Assembly: GCA_021732945.1 (NCBI GenBank) | Contig: JAKFWB010000256.1 | Span: forward strand, 1 to 28,900 | Origin: Porphyrobacter sp. | GTDB taxonomy: Bacteria; Pseudomonadota; Alphaproteobacteria; Sphingomonadales; Sphingomonadaceae | Reading direction: 5' to 3' | DNA length: 28,900 bases | Shown here: piece by piece, positions 20,801-26,888 of the stretch | How positions within the stretch are numbered: the stretch's first letter is position 1 | Layout: every line of letters begins with the position of its first letter | Notes under the pieces: generated by a model | Told to the model about the DNA's origin: nothing | Seen by the model: only the letters and a program-made list of their open reading frames with translations | The model's database searches: none | Made by a program: the position numbers and the translations under genes

Positions 20801-22004
20801 TCTGGACGGTATCGGTTCCAATAGTCATTGCCGCAGAGCCATCGCCCTCGCGGTTTATGATCTCAAGCGACGACCTGTTACCTTGGCCATTGGGTGTTTG
20901 CTCACCTTCTCTGAATCTTATGACTATATGGAAGTCGGCATCGGCATATGTGAGCGTATCGTTGGCGCCAAAGCCGAGGGCCGTAGAAATTGGGCTCTCA
21001 CCATCCCCATCTATGAAGTCTACCCCACGGCCCCCGATGATCGTGTCTTCGCCATCACCGGCGATAATTACATCGTCACCAGCTCCACCGTCCAAGATAT
21101 CATTATGCTCGCCACCAAAGAGCAAGTCGTTTCCGTCACCGCCGTTCAGTATGTCACTCCCAGTGAACCCGTGGAGAACGTCATCACCGGCGCCCGACTT
21201 GAGCGTATCGCCATCGCCAAACCCCAAGAGAAGGTCGTTCGATGAATCTTGCCGCTGGGATGTGTCGAGGACATCTGGTCTGTCAGCTGTACCTAGCCCG
21301 AACGTCCGCAAAGCGCCGGCTACAGCGCCAAATCTAACTATATCAATATTTCGGACATCGTCTGCATTGATTGGATTGCGAGCCAATGCTTGGCCGACAT
21401 CGAGGTAGAAATCGGCGCTACCGGTTCCGACGAAATCATCGAAAAACCCAGCCCAGTATGAAATCCGAGTACTATCCTCTCCAAACTCGGCAATCTCTCG
21501 AGCCACTTTGTTTTGAAAGTCTACCGCTGGTCCATCGTAGTCAAAATCCAAGGGGCCGATAGGGGCGCTACTTTCGGAAAAATCCGGATCGGGCGGCCCG
21601 CTCGAATTGCGATCCGCACCAAGATGGATCAGTTCGTGGGCGAGCACCAATTCAGGACGGCTGGATATCACAACACCCCGGGAATTTATCCAGGCCACGT
21701 TGCCGATTTCCGAGAAGTCAATTGAGATTAGACGGCCGTCTGCCTGCGCGTCAGCACGATCGGCAATTCTACCCTTAAAATCAGCGCCCGAAACAAAAAC
21801 TGGCCCTTGTGCAACGAGTTCCGCCACTTTCGCACGGAACGACTCACTCTGCCACAGCGTGGTGAACCACCGGCGAAATGATGCTATCTGGCTGGCCGTA
21901 ATCTCAATTGACGACGGAAAAACCCCAATCTGCCTGTTCTCATCTTCTGTGTAGAATAGAAAGTTGGCTAGGGCAGTTTCGAGCGTTAGATTCGGATCAG
22001 CCAT
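8832..22004 (-). CDS. Giant multidomain RTX protein, type I secretion cargo
   Basis: About 4390 residues from ATG 22004. This start is chosen because it overlaps the upstream stop by only 8 bases (ATGGCTGA); in-frame ATGs at 22082 and 22100 are alternatives, and 22082 has AAAGG upstream. Domains by residue: HELIH at 123-127 in a metallopeptidase-like N-terminus; RTX array 255-340; Asp/Gly linker 650-685; DLDGDG module 690-842; helical domain 870-1115; scattered RTX and haemolysin-related strands 1118-2100; TSP3-like DxDxDGxPD repeats 2257-2495; RTX 2560-2920; cadherin-like domains, including dystroglycan-type ones, 2922-3502; RTX 3505-3632; DLDGDG modules 3635-3769 and 3870-4005; tail 4007-4390 ending MDIFA. 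There is no N-terminal signal peptide, and the weakly hydrophobic C-terminus fits type I export. It follows exporter genes on the same strand. A calcium-folded, secreted or surface protein is expected; protease activity is inferred only from the motif. Confidence 0.92.
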   Translation of the reverse strand: MADPNLTLETALANFLFYTEDENRQIGVFPSSIEITASQIASFRRWFTTLWQSESFRAKVAELVAQGPVFVSGADFKGRIADRADAQADGRLISIDFSEIGNVAWINSRGVVISSRPELVLAHELIHLGADRNSSGPPDPDFSESSAPIGPLDFDYDGPAVDFQNKVAREIAEFGEDSTRISYWAGFFDDFVGTGSADFYLDVGQALARNPINADDVRNIDIVRFGAVAGALRTFGLGTADRPDVLDTSQRQDSSNDLLLGFGDGDTLKSGAGDDVLHGFTGSDILNGGDGNDLLFGGEHNDILDGGAGDDVIIAGDGEDTIIGGRGVDFIDGDGESPISTALGFGANDTLTYADADFHIVIRFREGEQTPNGQGNRSSLEIINREGDGSAAMTIGTDTVQNVESIIGSSFADVIQLDRNTRAGDLTNVKIDLGNNDSSPGFIDSVNARDFGGQLKFDLRNKSNQIISGGSLLLVAKGVSAAVGTDGEDEFFGGIFLEGGAGPDKFFASDETRVIFTDTRTEGGMIVDNSRDEVNLVGREVTVFAGRNDDVRGNLRGANIKRVDNFAPQVTQVTASGPIFGALFSVRFEIPSYGFLLTGGTEEEAGSNSYISADGTTYVLQGSDLLVSYDGGSLTVGDFRNGLAGIRLIDAEDDDDDGNGGDGNGGDGNGGDGNGNDEDGGGGRPDFDPAERNRDPLIIDLDGDRNVITARREVAAYFDLDNDGFAERVAWSGANDGFLVRDLNGNGTIDSGNEMFGTGAVEFSGGNFERFGEDGFIELALLDSNFDGFITAADAQFGELKVWIDANLDAVTDEGELVTLDDLGIVSISLQTFASDHIAIVGDTSFITRASTVGFADGSTTAVYDAYLSIDQFDSRERLDDLAIDPRVADLPFLLGSGNVSDLDIAMSRDAGLAELVRELAELDIANAHQILAKTQQIVLRWTGADQIAPDSRGPNVTAQWLHALEAVTGEDFSQRFIGANPRADAGTAITREWQQFIARTAARLVGQTDLGQALTPGLSFAAAAFFTVSGDTNFASVVSNLAANAPSERGKAISYWAGAIAILRQYRSQFELVGSEFESLIDAALSDAGVGFTARELGNVLIASQGEEHVVGQSLAIGVDDLILLSAGATGVKGGTGDDVFVAARGTLGASILGGRGLDTLLLADHTASQISATLVTEEGRTFAEISGDAGDLDVRVELDLRSDDVGSDIEFIAFADGSRIELLELFGASQLGSGIVLGDQSIEIIEGSAVDETLIGIGGSNTYRWGAGFGNDRVVDRGGSDDRVIIDADLAEVSISLDSSEGFSDVVIEVTSTGETLRVRGQRSSPSGVIESFEFRDRTLSLAELDAIFNTGGSGDDLITGSVRGDQISGGAGNDILRGGAGIDNYLFSSGWGEDRIFEENAGNTVTFGAGIEIGDITAERGGDDSLVLRSATGDLLTILGGLRAPVVSLFLFADGSSKQLTEFIAELSDLPSGVVQGTPNDETLTGSSASESLIGGGGRDTYFGNGGTDFYEINGPLSVVNGSSVGIDTVLAPVGVSLSDLRIDENFGFFGNSGFNIRFVQSNIGIRADSQIDFLSLRNGGFVDFNSVGQTVGDARDNFLYQFGDSSVTFAPGAGDDVIIGSSSSSSRERYDFEVGFGSDIIYDLGGFETVRFLSPELSAENATFDRIDNNLVISFTSGDRLTVEGYFWRHLYEQSQNFGGRASGTIENIFFGGVSNAFFSSVSIRSQISSQTDGDDWVLIGSGIGSSRDGGAGNDILAGGTEDNFYVFGRGYDNDIIKDDGGSRDQVRLIGIELADISVSRDAIDPYSVVLTVNSTGDTLTIDGTPQDGFLPDWHILSDFREWGMTIEEFRFDSETVSGAVIIDLALASSASDGDDTILGLNSEGTINGGRGNDRIDIGNGRERIVIGPDGGHDVIRFSGDGSQPGRGGAPFHVEFSGIEREDLVFIEVNEVDGIVGRHLRIIAGDSSATIVNGLDARFNQFGNEVGFDSRFQISADDGAFGFGGFDFDSSIIIPTGRISSLTQGTDGVDFLQADPSVLNVVIDPLAGDDVIFGSTSQDRVIFDVGYGVDRYLSNGGSLTVEVGDGLTGSDIALAWSQSEPGLIELSIIGTQDRLLFDPEVLDRILVGGEVLTTFDLTTLPTLSVDPDGEITAQPSAERIIATGGSASIVIGAISGADFIEDARFEAAVDGTDDLTDWSPNTLIIEGVSDVDQLRFLIEDRDPATLIIEKPNGERITLTNQFGLGLPEFVEGLRSPDLDGDGTPDWDRIDFDNDGTPDFAVLDTNADGVPDWLDADYDGDGASDWIDVANAKAIFAGGDVFAQDFDLDGNFDSYFFSLANSVFSARDINGDGIADEYSEDELVWTPAPTNLSGEVDWSLLDLDGDGIADLQGFADGTGPTWLRGFDPQVGNPDWSVTVYGELSNAEGDFIAERFIDLATGATDYVVFGRDSVFVPPFFFAPGTNYLARDVDGDGAVDLVGFDSDGDGQPDSALDQSSRAVFASFVLRDTSSPFGDEFTLSLADILERIEFVSAPQETFVDLDALRPIATNQSDNLLLGTADELDSLGGDDVITSYGEGGTFRWSAGDGNDVFRSTLRFPLRAFGSFDDQGTDLDTIRFEGILDPAQLRFTVSTNDPSDLVVEIIATGERLTIEGQLGPQQGSQEWSPPVGRFVFDGGLELTGGEVAARVFSTGIVIEEGVQRTGVTGGLLDAGAGAVGEDTLLGGPGDDIYRFGRDYGEDTIRDAGGTDTVHFGPDITPDDLFFSRIGENGEDLLVEVLGLDRLALTITGQFAGSGSRIELFSFEDGSRLTAADVQRFILDVAETGGDDTINGFLTDDIIRGGRGNDVLSGGGGNDQIFGGEGRDQALFTGASDEYVITFDGETTTVTDTVAGRDGVTRLQSIEDLVFRGDSSTTQLVPKNVAPTASGLSLQVDEDATLLVNAATLLAAASDSNGDSLRIVSVSEASNGQVWIGVDGNVRFLADADFSGDAGFDFSVSDGNGGITTARASVSVIGSNDAPRIAISSRTFTTFEDNPIDWVLPAGSISDPDGDALTISARLSSGDPLPDWLIFDGSRFTGTPPSDFNGTIDIELTAEDGSAIASTSLQIEILPINDAPRQVNELPDRELRPGEAFAFTLPTDAFFDVEGDPISFEVVAGDGGTLPTWITLDGLNVSGTVPEGLIDPVLFALIASDGAAANLATFAIVPVLNTGPQIGIPLQSISSDEDELFSFTLPADAFVDADGDTLSLSAALANGDPLPIWLSFDNATFSGVPPQDFSGSLEIVVSASDGQLSASQSLTVTIDPVNDAPIVVAPLGDVTVQGGEALSINLGDGTFGDVDGDTLTFSASLADGSALPVWLSFDGTSFTAASVPLLAQQLQVIVTASDGLLTGSDEFLLTVEAGNTPPIANDDGVFFTTSNRALVVSPDSLLANDSDPQGGALQITGVQNAVGGEVRFDADGNIVFTPDAVFVGNASFTYTLSDGELASEAVVSVTVDPSDQFDGFRQGNNNANLLFGSLFGRNRIFGAGGNDIITGGLNNDELAGGDGDDVIFGLLGNDNLWGGQGNDQLFGGLGYDRAFFSGSRSTYQIVTSGGAFRITDTAPGIDGDDGVDQLFSIEQLVFKGGETLNIASPIILDLDGNGIEAISAADSNARFDLDGDGLADDTSWIGAGDAFLYLDRDANGTVSGVEELSFVDDLPDAATDLAGLRAFDSNGDGILDARDERFADFGVWRDADGDGAVDEGETASLATVGIRSINLNGTPVEAVTEFGEVAIANTGTFTLTNGTTRTFADAALTYFSAATNLPSLGVTHYDFGRKASKYRISAAGGALTVAPKNAGSGRDPLAGQLGANSILSFRGRDYGMFAPIVLDLDGDGIELVSRKKSRASFDYGGDGAEDDTGWIGRDDGFLVIDRNNDGLITEASELSLASEDEDARSGLEGLARLDSNGDGVIDNRDARFSELRVWQDRNGNGRTDAGELRSLEEAGIVASNLTTITPTQAQVKLDRNVIAATTTFVRANGTTSTAADVSLAYRPVSARNVAATSFTPRLDRFGTDIFRSSFWETGFEREALLPSVDELATMLGRADPAGVTDIFDRISAAAAAPPMPLAQQVTIVPQVTEAWPLPPRVFDPASLYFSMYDLATQATWRGGVGELVEVGALTVMPVEAGQIADVWQFDDVASAKPVAANVAENVDQVTPDTLTDEIPAVPSEPRRLLDRSGHEFWGGPEWVGSLLAPEGSSEATQPSVVALPVASSNLPDAQNEVTPPKPAQAAVIDPPEALADTEVAIAPPTAAQEDRPRLDPAQHELWGGPLRVSFIPTPDDGEGAGSTVEAPASKALHGPLDAEIARKLAMIRQDLSTFGATGVGEIERLRQLPAQAMDIFA
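11110..11490 (-). repeat. RTX nonapeptide array (C-terminal block)
   Basis: Encodes consecutive GGxGxDxUx-type units (for example FGAGGNDIITGGLNNDELAGG and LLGNDNLWGGQGNDQL), then a YQIVTSG...DGVDQLFSIEQLVF strand module. Such units form calcium-bound parallel beta-rolls after export. Confidence 0.9.
13250..13540 (-). repeat. RTX nonapeptide array (middle block)
   Basis: Encodes units such as DDIIRGGRGNDVLSGGGGND, followed by YVITFDGE...VTRLQSIEDLVF. That strand module is also found after the C-terminal array, so array and module were duplicated together. Confidence 0.9.
14520..15235 (-). repeat. Thrombospondin type 3-like DxDxDG repeats
   Basis: Encodes LDGDGTPDWDRIDFDNDG, TPDFAVLDTNADGVPDW and LDADYDGDGASDW, then more widely spaced units to SDGDGQPDS. 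The PD(W/F) and D-rich spacing is that of TSP3-like calcium-binding repeats and differs from the RTX units elsewhere in the gene. Confidence 0.8.
19981..20040 (-). repeat. 15-bp tandem repeat coding the GDGNG linker
   Basis: Plus-strand unit ccatttccatcgccg is present three times exactly and a fourth time with 12 of 15 bases, with no spacers. In the minus-strand gene it encodes repeated Gly-Asp-Gly-Asn-Gly between the N-terminal RTX part and the first DLDGDG module. The 15-base period keeps the frame when copy number changes. Confidence 0.95.
20990..21240 (-). repeat. RTX nonapeptide array (N-terminal block)
   Basis: Encodes GFGDGDTLKSGAGDDVL, GGDGNDLLFGG and GGAGDDVIIAGDGEDTIIGG: calcium-binding beta-roll units directly after the HELIH domain. 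Confidence 0.9.
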
Positions 22005-22515
22005 AGGGATATTGAACTCCAGCCAATTCGGGGAAGAAACAACTTCCCCGTTTTCGATCACATAGGAAAAACTCTTCACCATGCGGACCTTTGCCGGCAT
22101 ATGAAGAGAGACAACTTATTGACAATGATTTCGCAATTGGCCGGCAGAGAAGATTGCCCGAGACAAACGCCGGCATAATATCTCGAGAAATTGAATTATT
22201 TTTCGGCTCATTTAGAGTGTAGCGATTGCTCATTAAATGTTCCTGCAAATCACTTGCCGACAGCGAATCGCACTCACTTTTATCAACGGATTTGCGGCAA
22301 AAGGCGGATCGTGCCTCAATTTCCGATGCTGCCATTTCGATCGCCATCGGGTAGGCATAGAAAAATGCAAACTGTAGGCGATGCTTTGCGGGTTCGATCA
22401 AAAACAACCCAAGTACAGTAGCCCATACCAAATAAAGTCCTGCGAGACAGAGTGCTGATAGCAGAAATAGCCTACCTAACTTTGTCTCAGGTTTCCTGAT
22501 CATGACTGAATTCAC
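21997..22515 (-). CDS. Small single-span membrane protein upstream of the giant gene
   Basis: A 172-residue protein that I do not recognise. It has a short basic N-terminus (MIRKPETKLGR), one long hydrophobic segment (LFLLSALCLAGLYLVWATVLGLFLI), then about 130 residues that should face the periplasm and contain several Cys, including CDRKRGSCFFPELAG. It ends YPYG, and its stop overlaps the giant gene's ATG 22004 by 8 bases, which argues for translational coupling. GTG 22515 overlaps a tiny upstream ORF as GTGA and has GAGG nine bases before it; ATG 22503 is an alternative. Base composition is AT-richer than the exporter genes and matches the giant gene's first 2 kb. Candidate roles are an export accessory or a protective partner of the cargo's peptidase-like domain; both are guesses. 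Confidence 0.65.
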   Translation of the reverse strand: MNSVMIRKPETKLGRLFLLSALCLAGLYLVWATVLGLFLIEPAKHRLQFAFFYAYPMAIEMAASEIEARSAFCRKSVDKSECDSLSASDLQEHLMSNRYTLNEPKNNSISRDIMPAFVSGNLLCRPIAKSLSISCLSSYAGKGPHGEEFFLCDRKRGSCFFPELAGVQYPYG

Positions 22516-22556
22516 ACCGCCACCATCCTCGCCAACTGATGAGCTTTCTTCGTCAT
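22512..22556 (-). CDS. 14-codon upstream ORF coupled to the small membrane gene
   Basis: ATG 22556 encodes MTKKAHQLARMVAV and stops at TGA 22514-22512, overlapping the next gene's GTG 22515 as GTGA. It lies in the same frame as the ORF at 22646, separated from it by a TAA and seven sense codons. It may be a coupling ORF or part of a decayed small gene. Confidence 0.3.
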   Translation of the reverse strand: MTKKAHQLARMVAV

Positions 22557-22577
22557 TTTAGCCTCATCGGTACCTCT

Positions 22578-22646
22578 TTAGTCCGCGCACTCATTGCGCG
22601 ACTGAGATAACGCCAGATTAATTTTACTTTGAGTTTTCAACCCCAT
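22578..22646 (-). CDS. 22-codon ORF with strong ribosome binding site
   Basis: ATG 22646 follows AAGGGGG (22660-22654) at a good distance and encodes MGLKTQSKINLALSQSRNEC and two more residues, ending with TAA. No homology is recognised. It lies in the AT-rich gap between the HlyD gene and the small membrane gene. Confidence 0.3.
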   Translation of the reverse strand: MGLKTQSKINLALSQSRNECAD

Positions 22647-22738
22647 GAACGCACCCCCTTGACTGATTGCTCGCTGAGGTTAGACCAACGTTTTGCAAAA
22701 TCAATTGTTTTGTAACGATATTCGTAAGCATGCATCAG

Positions 22739-24235
22739 CTATTTCTCCCGACCGGCTTCGCTCAGCGCCTGACTAATCGGCGAAAGCAGGTACTGGATGA
22801 TCCGCCGCCTGCCGGTCTTGATCTCGGCTTGCAGTGACATGCCCGGCTGCACCCGGTCGCACAGCGGATGGCGTGCGGGATCTTTGGCACCGCAGGCCAG
22901 TTCGACCTTCGCGGCATAGACGAGGCCGGGCTGGATCGGTCGGCCGTTCGCGTCCTTGACGCTGCCCGCAGGCTGCTGGCTCTGGTCGATCGCGTCGCGG
23001 CTGATAGTGGTGACCTTGCCTTCAATTAGCCCGTAATCGGTGAAGTTGAACGCTTCGAGTTTCACCGCCACGCGCTGGCCGACTTTCACAAAGCCAATAT
23101 CCTTGTTCTGGACAAAGGCCTCCACCGTAACGCCGCGATTGCAGCTTGCCGCGTCCGCTCCGCCGCCCGAACAGGGCACAATCACCATCAGCGGCTGCGC
23201 GGGCTGAACGATGCCGCCGACGGTCGTCACAGCCAGCTGCTGTACCACGCCATCGACCGGCGCGCGCAATTCCTGATATTGTCGTCGGCGAGTAGACTTG
23301 AGCAGCTCTTCGCTTGCAAGCCCAGCGGTGTTTTCCGCTTCCGCCATATCTGTCATTGCTGTGCGACCGAACCCCGCACGCAGTCCCAAGAGTTCTGCCT
23401 CCAGGCGGCGGATCGAGGCTTCGGATCGTGCATAGTTGGCGCGCTGCACTTCGATATTGCGGAGATGCTCAGCGCGCAGCTGTTCGTATTCGAGCAGCTC
23501 AAGCCGCGAGAAAAAGCCCTTTGCGGCCAGCTCAGCCCGTGCATTCAACTGCTTGTCAATGAACGGCAGCGCTTCTTCGAGCTTGGCGATCTCGGCGCGT
23601 GTGCCGGCCAGATCGGCCTCGCTTTCGGCGCGCTGTTGGATAAGGGCGCTTTTCTGCGCTTCATATTGCGCGACAGCATTGCGGACGAAGGCCTCTTCGT
23701 TGGCGACAATATCCGACGAGGTGCCCGTGGGCGCGACAAAACGCGTCGGGGCGCCGCGCAGGTGGGCGAGCAGGGCATCGTTGCGCGCCTTGATAACCTG
23801 TGCAGAGCGCAGCGACTGCGTGCTCTGCGCCTCGTCGGCAGTGGCCAGCGTCGGATCGAGCTCAATCAGTAGCTCGCCTTTGCGCACAAACTGGCCATTC
23901 TTCACATGGATCGCGCGCACCGCGCCGATCTCGATCGGCTGCACAATCTTGACGTTCTCGCCCGGCACGGTCTTGCCTGCTGCGGTCGCGACAACATCGA
24001 TCCGCCCGATAATCGACCAGATCAGGGCCAGCACGAACAATCCGCAAGTCATCAGCAAAAGCCAGCGCAGCCCCGGGCTCGGCGGCTTTTCCATGATTTC
24101 GAGCGCGGCGGGCAGGAATTCGTGCTCGGCCTTGGGCTTGAACACCTTGTCCGCCTCGTTCTGATCGCGCCAGCTTTCGCGAAGCACCTGCCAGTGGCGC
24201 GCCAGCGTGGGGAAGCGGTCGGCGATCATGTTCAT
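22739..24235 (-). CDS. HlyD-family periplasmic adaptor of a type I secretion system
   Basis: A 498-residue protein that bridges the inner-membrane ABC exporter and a TolC-type outer-membrane channel. After about 55 cytoplasmic residues there is one membrane span ([20 protein letters not shown]), then the lipoyl half with [20 protein letters not shown] and LIELDP, a long coiled coil rich in Glu, Ala, Arg and Gln at roughly 125-310, the second lipoyl half ([20 protein letters not shown]), and a C-terminal beta domain ending [20 protein letters not shown], which is the family's usual signature. Two Cys pairs in loops ([11 protein letters not shown] and [12 protein letters not shown]) are less usual. 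ATG 24235 overlaps the exporter's stop by 4 bases. It ends with TAG. Length and motifs look intact, unlike the exporter upstream. Confidence 0.93.
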   Translation of the reverse strand: MNMIADRFPTLARHWQVLRESWRDQNEADKVFKPKAEHEFLPAALEIMEKPPSPGLRWLLLMTCGLFVLALIWSIIGRIDVVATAAGKTVPGENVKIVQPIEIGAVRAIHVKNGQFVRKGELLIELDPTLATADEAQSTQSLRSAQVIKARNDALLAHLRGAPTRFVAPTGTSSDIVANEEAFVRNAVAQYEAQKSALIQQRAESEADLAGTRAEIAKLEEALPFIDKQLNARAELAAKGFFSRLELLEYEQLRAEHLRNIEVQRANYARSEASIRRLEAELLGLRAGFGRTAMTDMAEAENTAGLASEELLKSTRRRQYQELRAPVDGVVQQLAVTTVGGIVQPAQPLMVIVPCSGGGADAASCNRGVTVEAFVQNKDIGFVKVGQRVAVKLEAFNFTDYGLIEGKVTTISRDAIDQSQQPAGSVKDANGRPIQPGLVYAAKVELACGAKDPARHPLCDRVQPGMSLQAEIKTGRRRIIQYLLSPISQALSEAGREK

Positions 24236-24894
24236 GCCGGTACTGCCTCTGGGTCGCTACGGTAACCGGTCTGCTTGGCGTGGAGCTGGGCATAGCGCCC
24301 GTTCGCACGCAGCAGTTCGGTGTGCGATCCGATCTCGGTGATCTCGCCCGCTTCGACCGTGATAATCCGATTGCATGGCCGCACCGCCGAGAGGCGGTGC
24401 GCGATGATCAGCACCGTCCGGCCTTGCGCGATGCGGGCAAGGTTGTTCTGAATGATCTCCTCGCTCTCAGCATCCAGCGCGCTGGTCGCCTCGTCGAGGA
24501 TCAGGATGCGCGGATCGGTGATCAGCGCGCGGGCGATGGCAAGCCGCTGGCGTTGCCCGCCCGACAGGTTGGCGCCGCGCTCCTCGATGATCGTGTCATA
24601 GCCCTGCGACAACCCGAGGATGAATTCATGCGCTCCCGCCATTTCGGCTGCAGCAATCACCAAGTCCATCGGCAAGGTCGGATTGGCGAGCGCGATATTC
24701 TCGCGCACCGTGCGGTTGAACAGAATGTTTTCCTGCAGCACCACACCAACCTGGCGGCGCAGCCAGGCAGGATCGACCAGCGCAAGATCAGTCCCGTCGA
24801 CTAACACCCGGCCCTGCTCAGGCACATAGAGCCGCTGCACCAGCTTGGTCAGGGTCGACTTGCCCGAACCCGAAGGGCCAACGATCCCGATCAT
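24232..24894 (-). pseudogene. ABC exporter, ATPase-domain fragment after an in-frame TAG
   Basis: These 220 residues continue the exporter frame directly after TAG 24897-24895. Walker [10 protein letters not shown] is at 6-14, the Q-loop Gln at 54, signature LSGGQ at 110-114, Walker B ILILDE at 130-135 and the H-loop His at 166. The fragment therefore has nearly all ATP-hydrolysis motifs but lacks the first strands and the A-loop aromatic of the nucleotide-binding domain, which stay on the upstream piece. An ATG follows the TAG without a gap, so ribosomes could re-initiate; only a weak CAGG precedes it. GAG to TAG (Glu to stop) is the simplest origin, because related exporters usually read PGE at this spot. 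It overlaps the HlyD start as ATGA. Confidence 0.85.
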
Positions 24895-26430
24895 CTAGCC
24901 TGGCGCGATATAGAGGCTGACCCCGCGCAGCGCCTCCGGGGCATCGGGGCGATAACGAAACCGCACCTTGTCGAACTCGACCCGGCCCTTGATCGGCGGC
25001 AGGGTGGCGCGGTTGGGGTTGTGTTCGGGCTCGGCGGGTGAGTTCAGAATGTCGCCGAGCCTGTCGACCGAGATCCGCACCTGCTGGAAATCCTGCCACA
25101 GCTGCGACAGGCGCAGGATCGGCTGTGCCACCCGGCCCGACAGCATATTGAAAGCAACGAGGCTACCGACGCTGAGATCGCCTGCGATCACCGCCTGCGC
25201 GCCGAAAAACAGGATCGCCACGGTGGTCAGCTTCGACACCAGCTGGATCAGGTGACTGCCCCAGTTGGATAGCACGGTAACTTCCCACCCGGTTTGGATG
25301 TAGCCTGCAAACTGCTTTTCCCAGCGGTCGCGCATGCGCGGCTCAACCGCCATGGCTTTCAAAGTGCCGATGCCGGTTACCGTCTCGACCAGAAAGGACT
25401 GGTTCTCGGCCCCGCGCTTGAACTTCTCATCGAGCCTGGCGCGCAGCGGCGGCGTGATGAACACCGAAATCGCGAGATAAATCGGGATCGTCAGCGCCAC
25501 GATCAGCGTCAGCAGCGGCGAATAGAGATACATCACTGCGAAGAAAACGATCGTGAAGAACAGGTCGATCACCACGGTCACTGCGTTGGAGGTGAGGAAA
25601 TTGCGGATGCTTTCGAGCTCGCGCACGCGCGCCACGCTGTCGCCCACCCGGCGCGCCTCGAAATAGGAAAGCGGCAGCGCCACCAGATGGCGGAACAGCG
25701 CTGCGGACAACTCAGCATCGACCCGGTTGGAGGTGTGCGCGAATAGCCAGTTGCGCAAAGCTGATAGCAACGTCTCGAAGACAAGGATTGCGGTCAGCCC
25801 GATGGCGAGCACTTCGAGCGTGTTCATCGCCTGATTGACCAGCACCTTGTCGATCACCAGCTGAAAGAAGATCGGCGAAGCAAGGCCGACAAGCTGGAGG
25901 AAGAAACTCCCGATCAGCACGTCGCGAAGCGGCCTTCGGTATTTCACCAGCGCCGGGATAAACCACGAGATATCGAAGGCGCGCTTTTGCCCGGCGATAT
26001 GCTCCCGGCTCGTCATCAGCAGAAGTTCGACTTTGCCACCGGTCAGCGCAAAGCCTTCAGCGATATCGCTCTCGCTCCAGATCTCGGGGCGCTGGCCATC
26101 GCTGCGCAGCACCATATGCCGCGGCCCGCTTTCGCCGCTGTCATCGATCTTGAGCAGGATCGCGGTATCGCCTTTGTTCAGCCTGACGAGCGCGGGAAGA
26201 GGAAGTTTTGCAAGGTCGGCTGGCGGCGCTTCCTTGCGCCGTGCCATAAGACCCAGCTTCTTGGCAACGCGGATCAGATCATCGAAGGTGTATGGCCTGT
26301 CGCCTTGGCCGCGATCGTGATGGATCTGCGGGGCATCGGCCGGCACGCCGAGGAACTGTGCCAGCAAGACAAAGCTCGCCAGCGCCGCATCGGCGGGCCC
26401 CGCCGCCATTTCGTCGTTCGAATCTGCCAT
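24895..26430 (-). pseudogene. ABC exporter, membrane-domain fragment ending at an in-frame TAG
   Basis: 511 residues from ATG 26430. Residues about 15-135 form a C39-peptidase-like domain without a catalytic Cys, as in HlyB-type exporters, where it binds unfolded cargo. Residues about 155-440 form the six-span type I membrane domain (IGSFFLQLVGLASPIFFQLV and FFTIVFFAVMYLYSPLLTLI are visible spans). The last 60 residues begin the ATPase domain (VEFDKVRFRYRPDAPEALRG) with the A-loop Tyr, and end at IAPG-TAG. With the next 220 residues this would make an exporter of about 732 residues, a normal length. It leads the minus-strand secretion genes. Whether it is a true pseudogene, a split but working protein or a base error cannot be told from the sequence. 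Confidence 0.85.
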
Positions 26431-26888
26431 GAAGGTTTGCGTCCCCGTCGGACTTGTAGGTCGCGAGTGTCTTTAAGCAACCGGAATCGCAACAAATCAC
26501 ACCCCAGAAATGCACTCCACCGTAAGGCCCGCCCAACAGGCAGCGTGGTCACCTCCCAGCCATTCAACCAAGCATCCGCAAAATGCACCCCACATTCGAC
26601 GCCCGTCGGTTTAGAAATGACGGGTGAGTTTCAGGTTTCCGCAGACGCATCAAGCTGCGCCACACAGGGGTCGAAGGATAGCTTGGGAAATGACCGATAT
26701 TCGTTTGCCTTGAGCCTTACGGCTTGTGGCAAGCAATCCGCTTTAGCTGCCACGCAGGATTTCAGGATCGCGCAAACTGGATCGGTATGCGCAGGTCCAT
26801 TCTCGCCACAATAGCCCAACGTTTTTTAAACGAGTTGTCCACTATAGCCCGAAGAAATTTGGTAAAATTGCTTCGAAGGGAGTTCGCC
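26431..26888. other. Divergent intergenic region
   Basis: 458 bases between the exporter and the EF-hand gene with no convincing gene. AAATGCACTCCAC (26508-26520) recurs as AAATGCACCCCAC (26581-26593), 12 of 13 bases. CCCGTC (26602-26607) can pair with GACGGG (26619-26624). An AT-rich stretch at 26821-26870 probably holds the plus-strand promoter, but I see no well-spaced -35/-10 pair. Confidence 0.5.

Noticed and set aside
61..24897. Stop-codon reassignment to explain the TAA at 61 and TAG at 24895
   Set aside because: TAA ends the EAL gene and TAG ends the endonuclease and HlyD genes at natural lengths, so the standard code holds.
26631..26819. 62-codon minus-strand open frame
   Set aside because: No ribosome binding site, domain or coding-like composition; it lies in the divergent intergenic region.
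26724..26888. 55-residue upstream extension of the EF-hand protein
   Set aside because: It would place a basic non-signal segment before a clear signal peptide; TTG 26889 has a good ribosome binding site.
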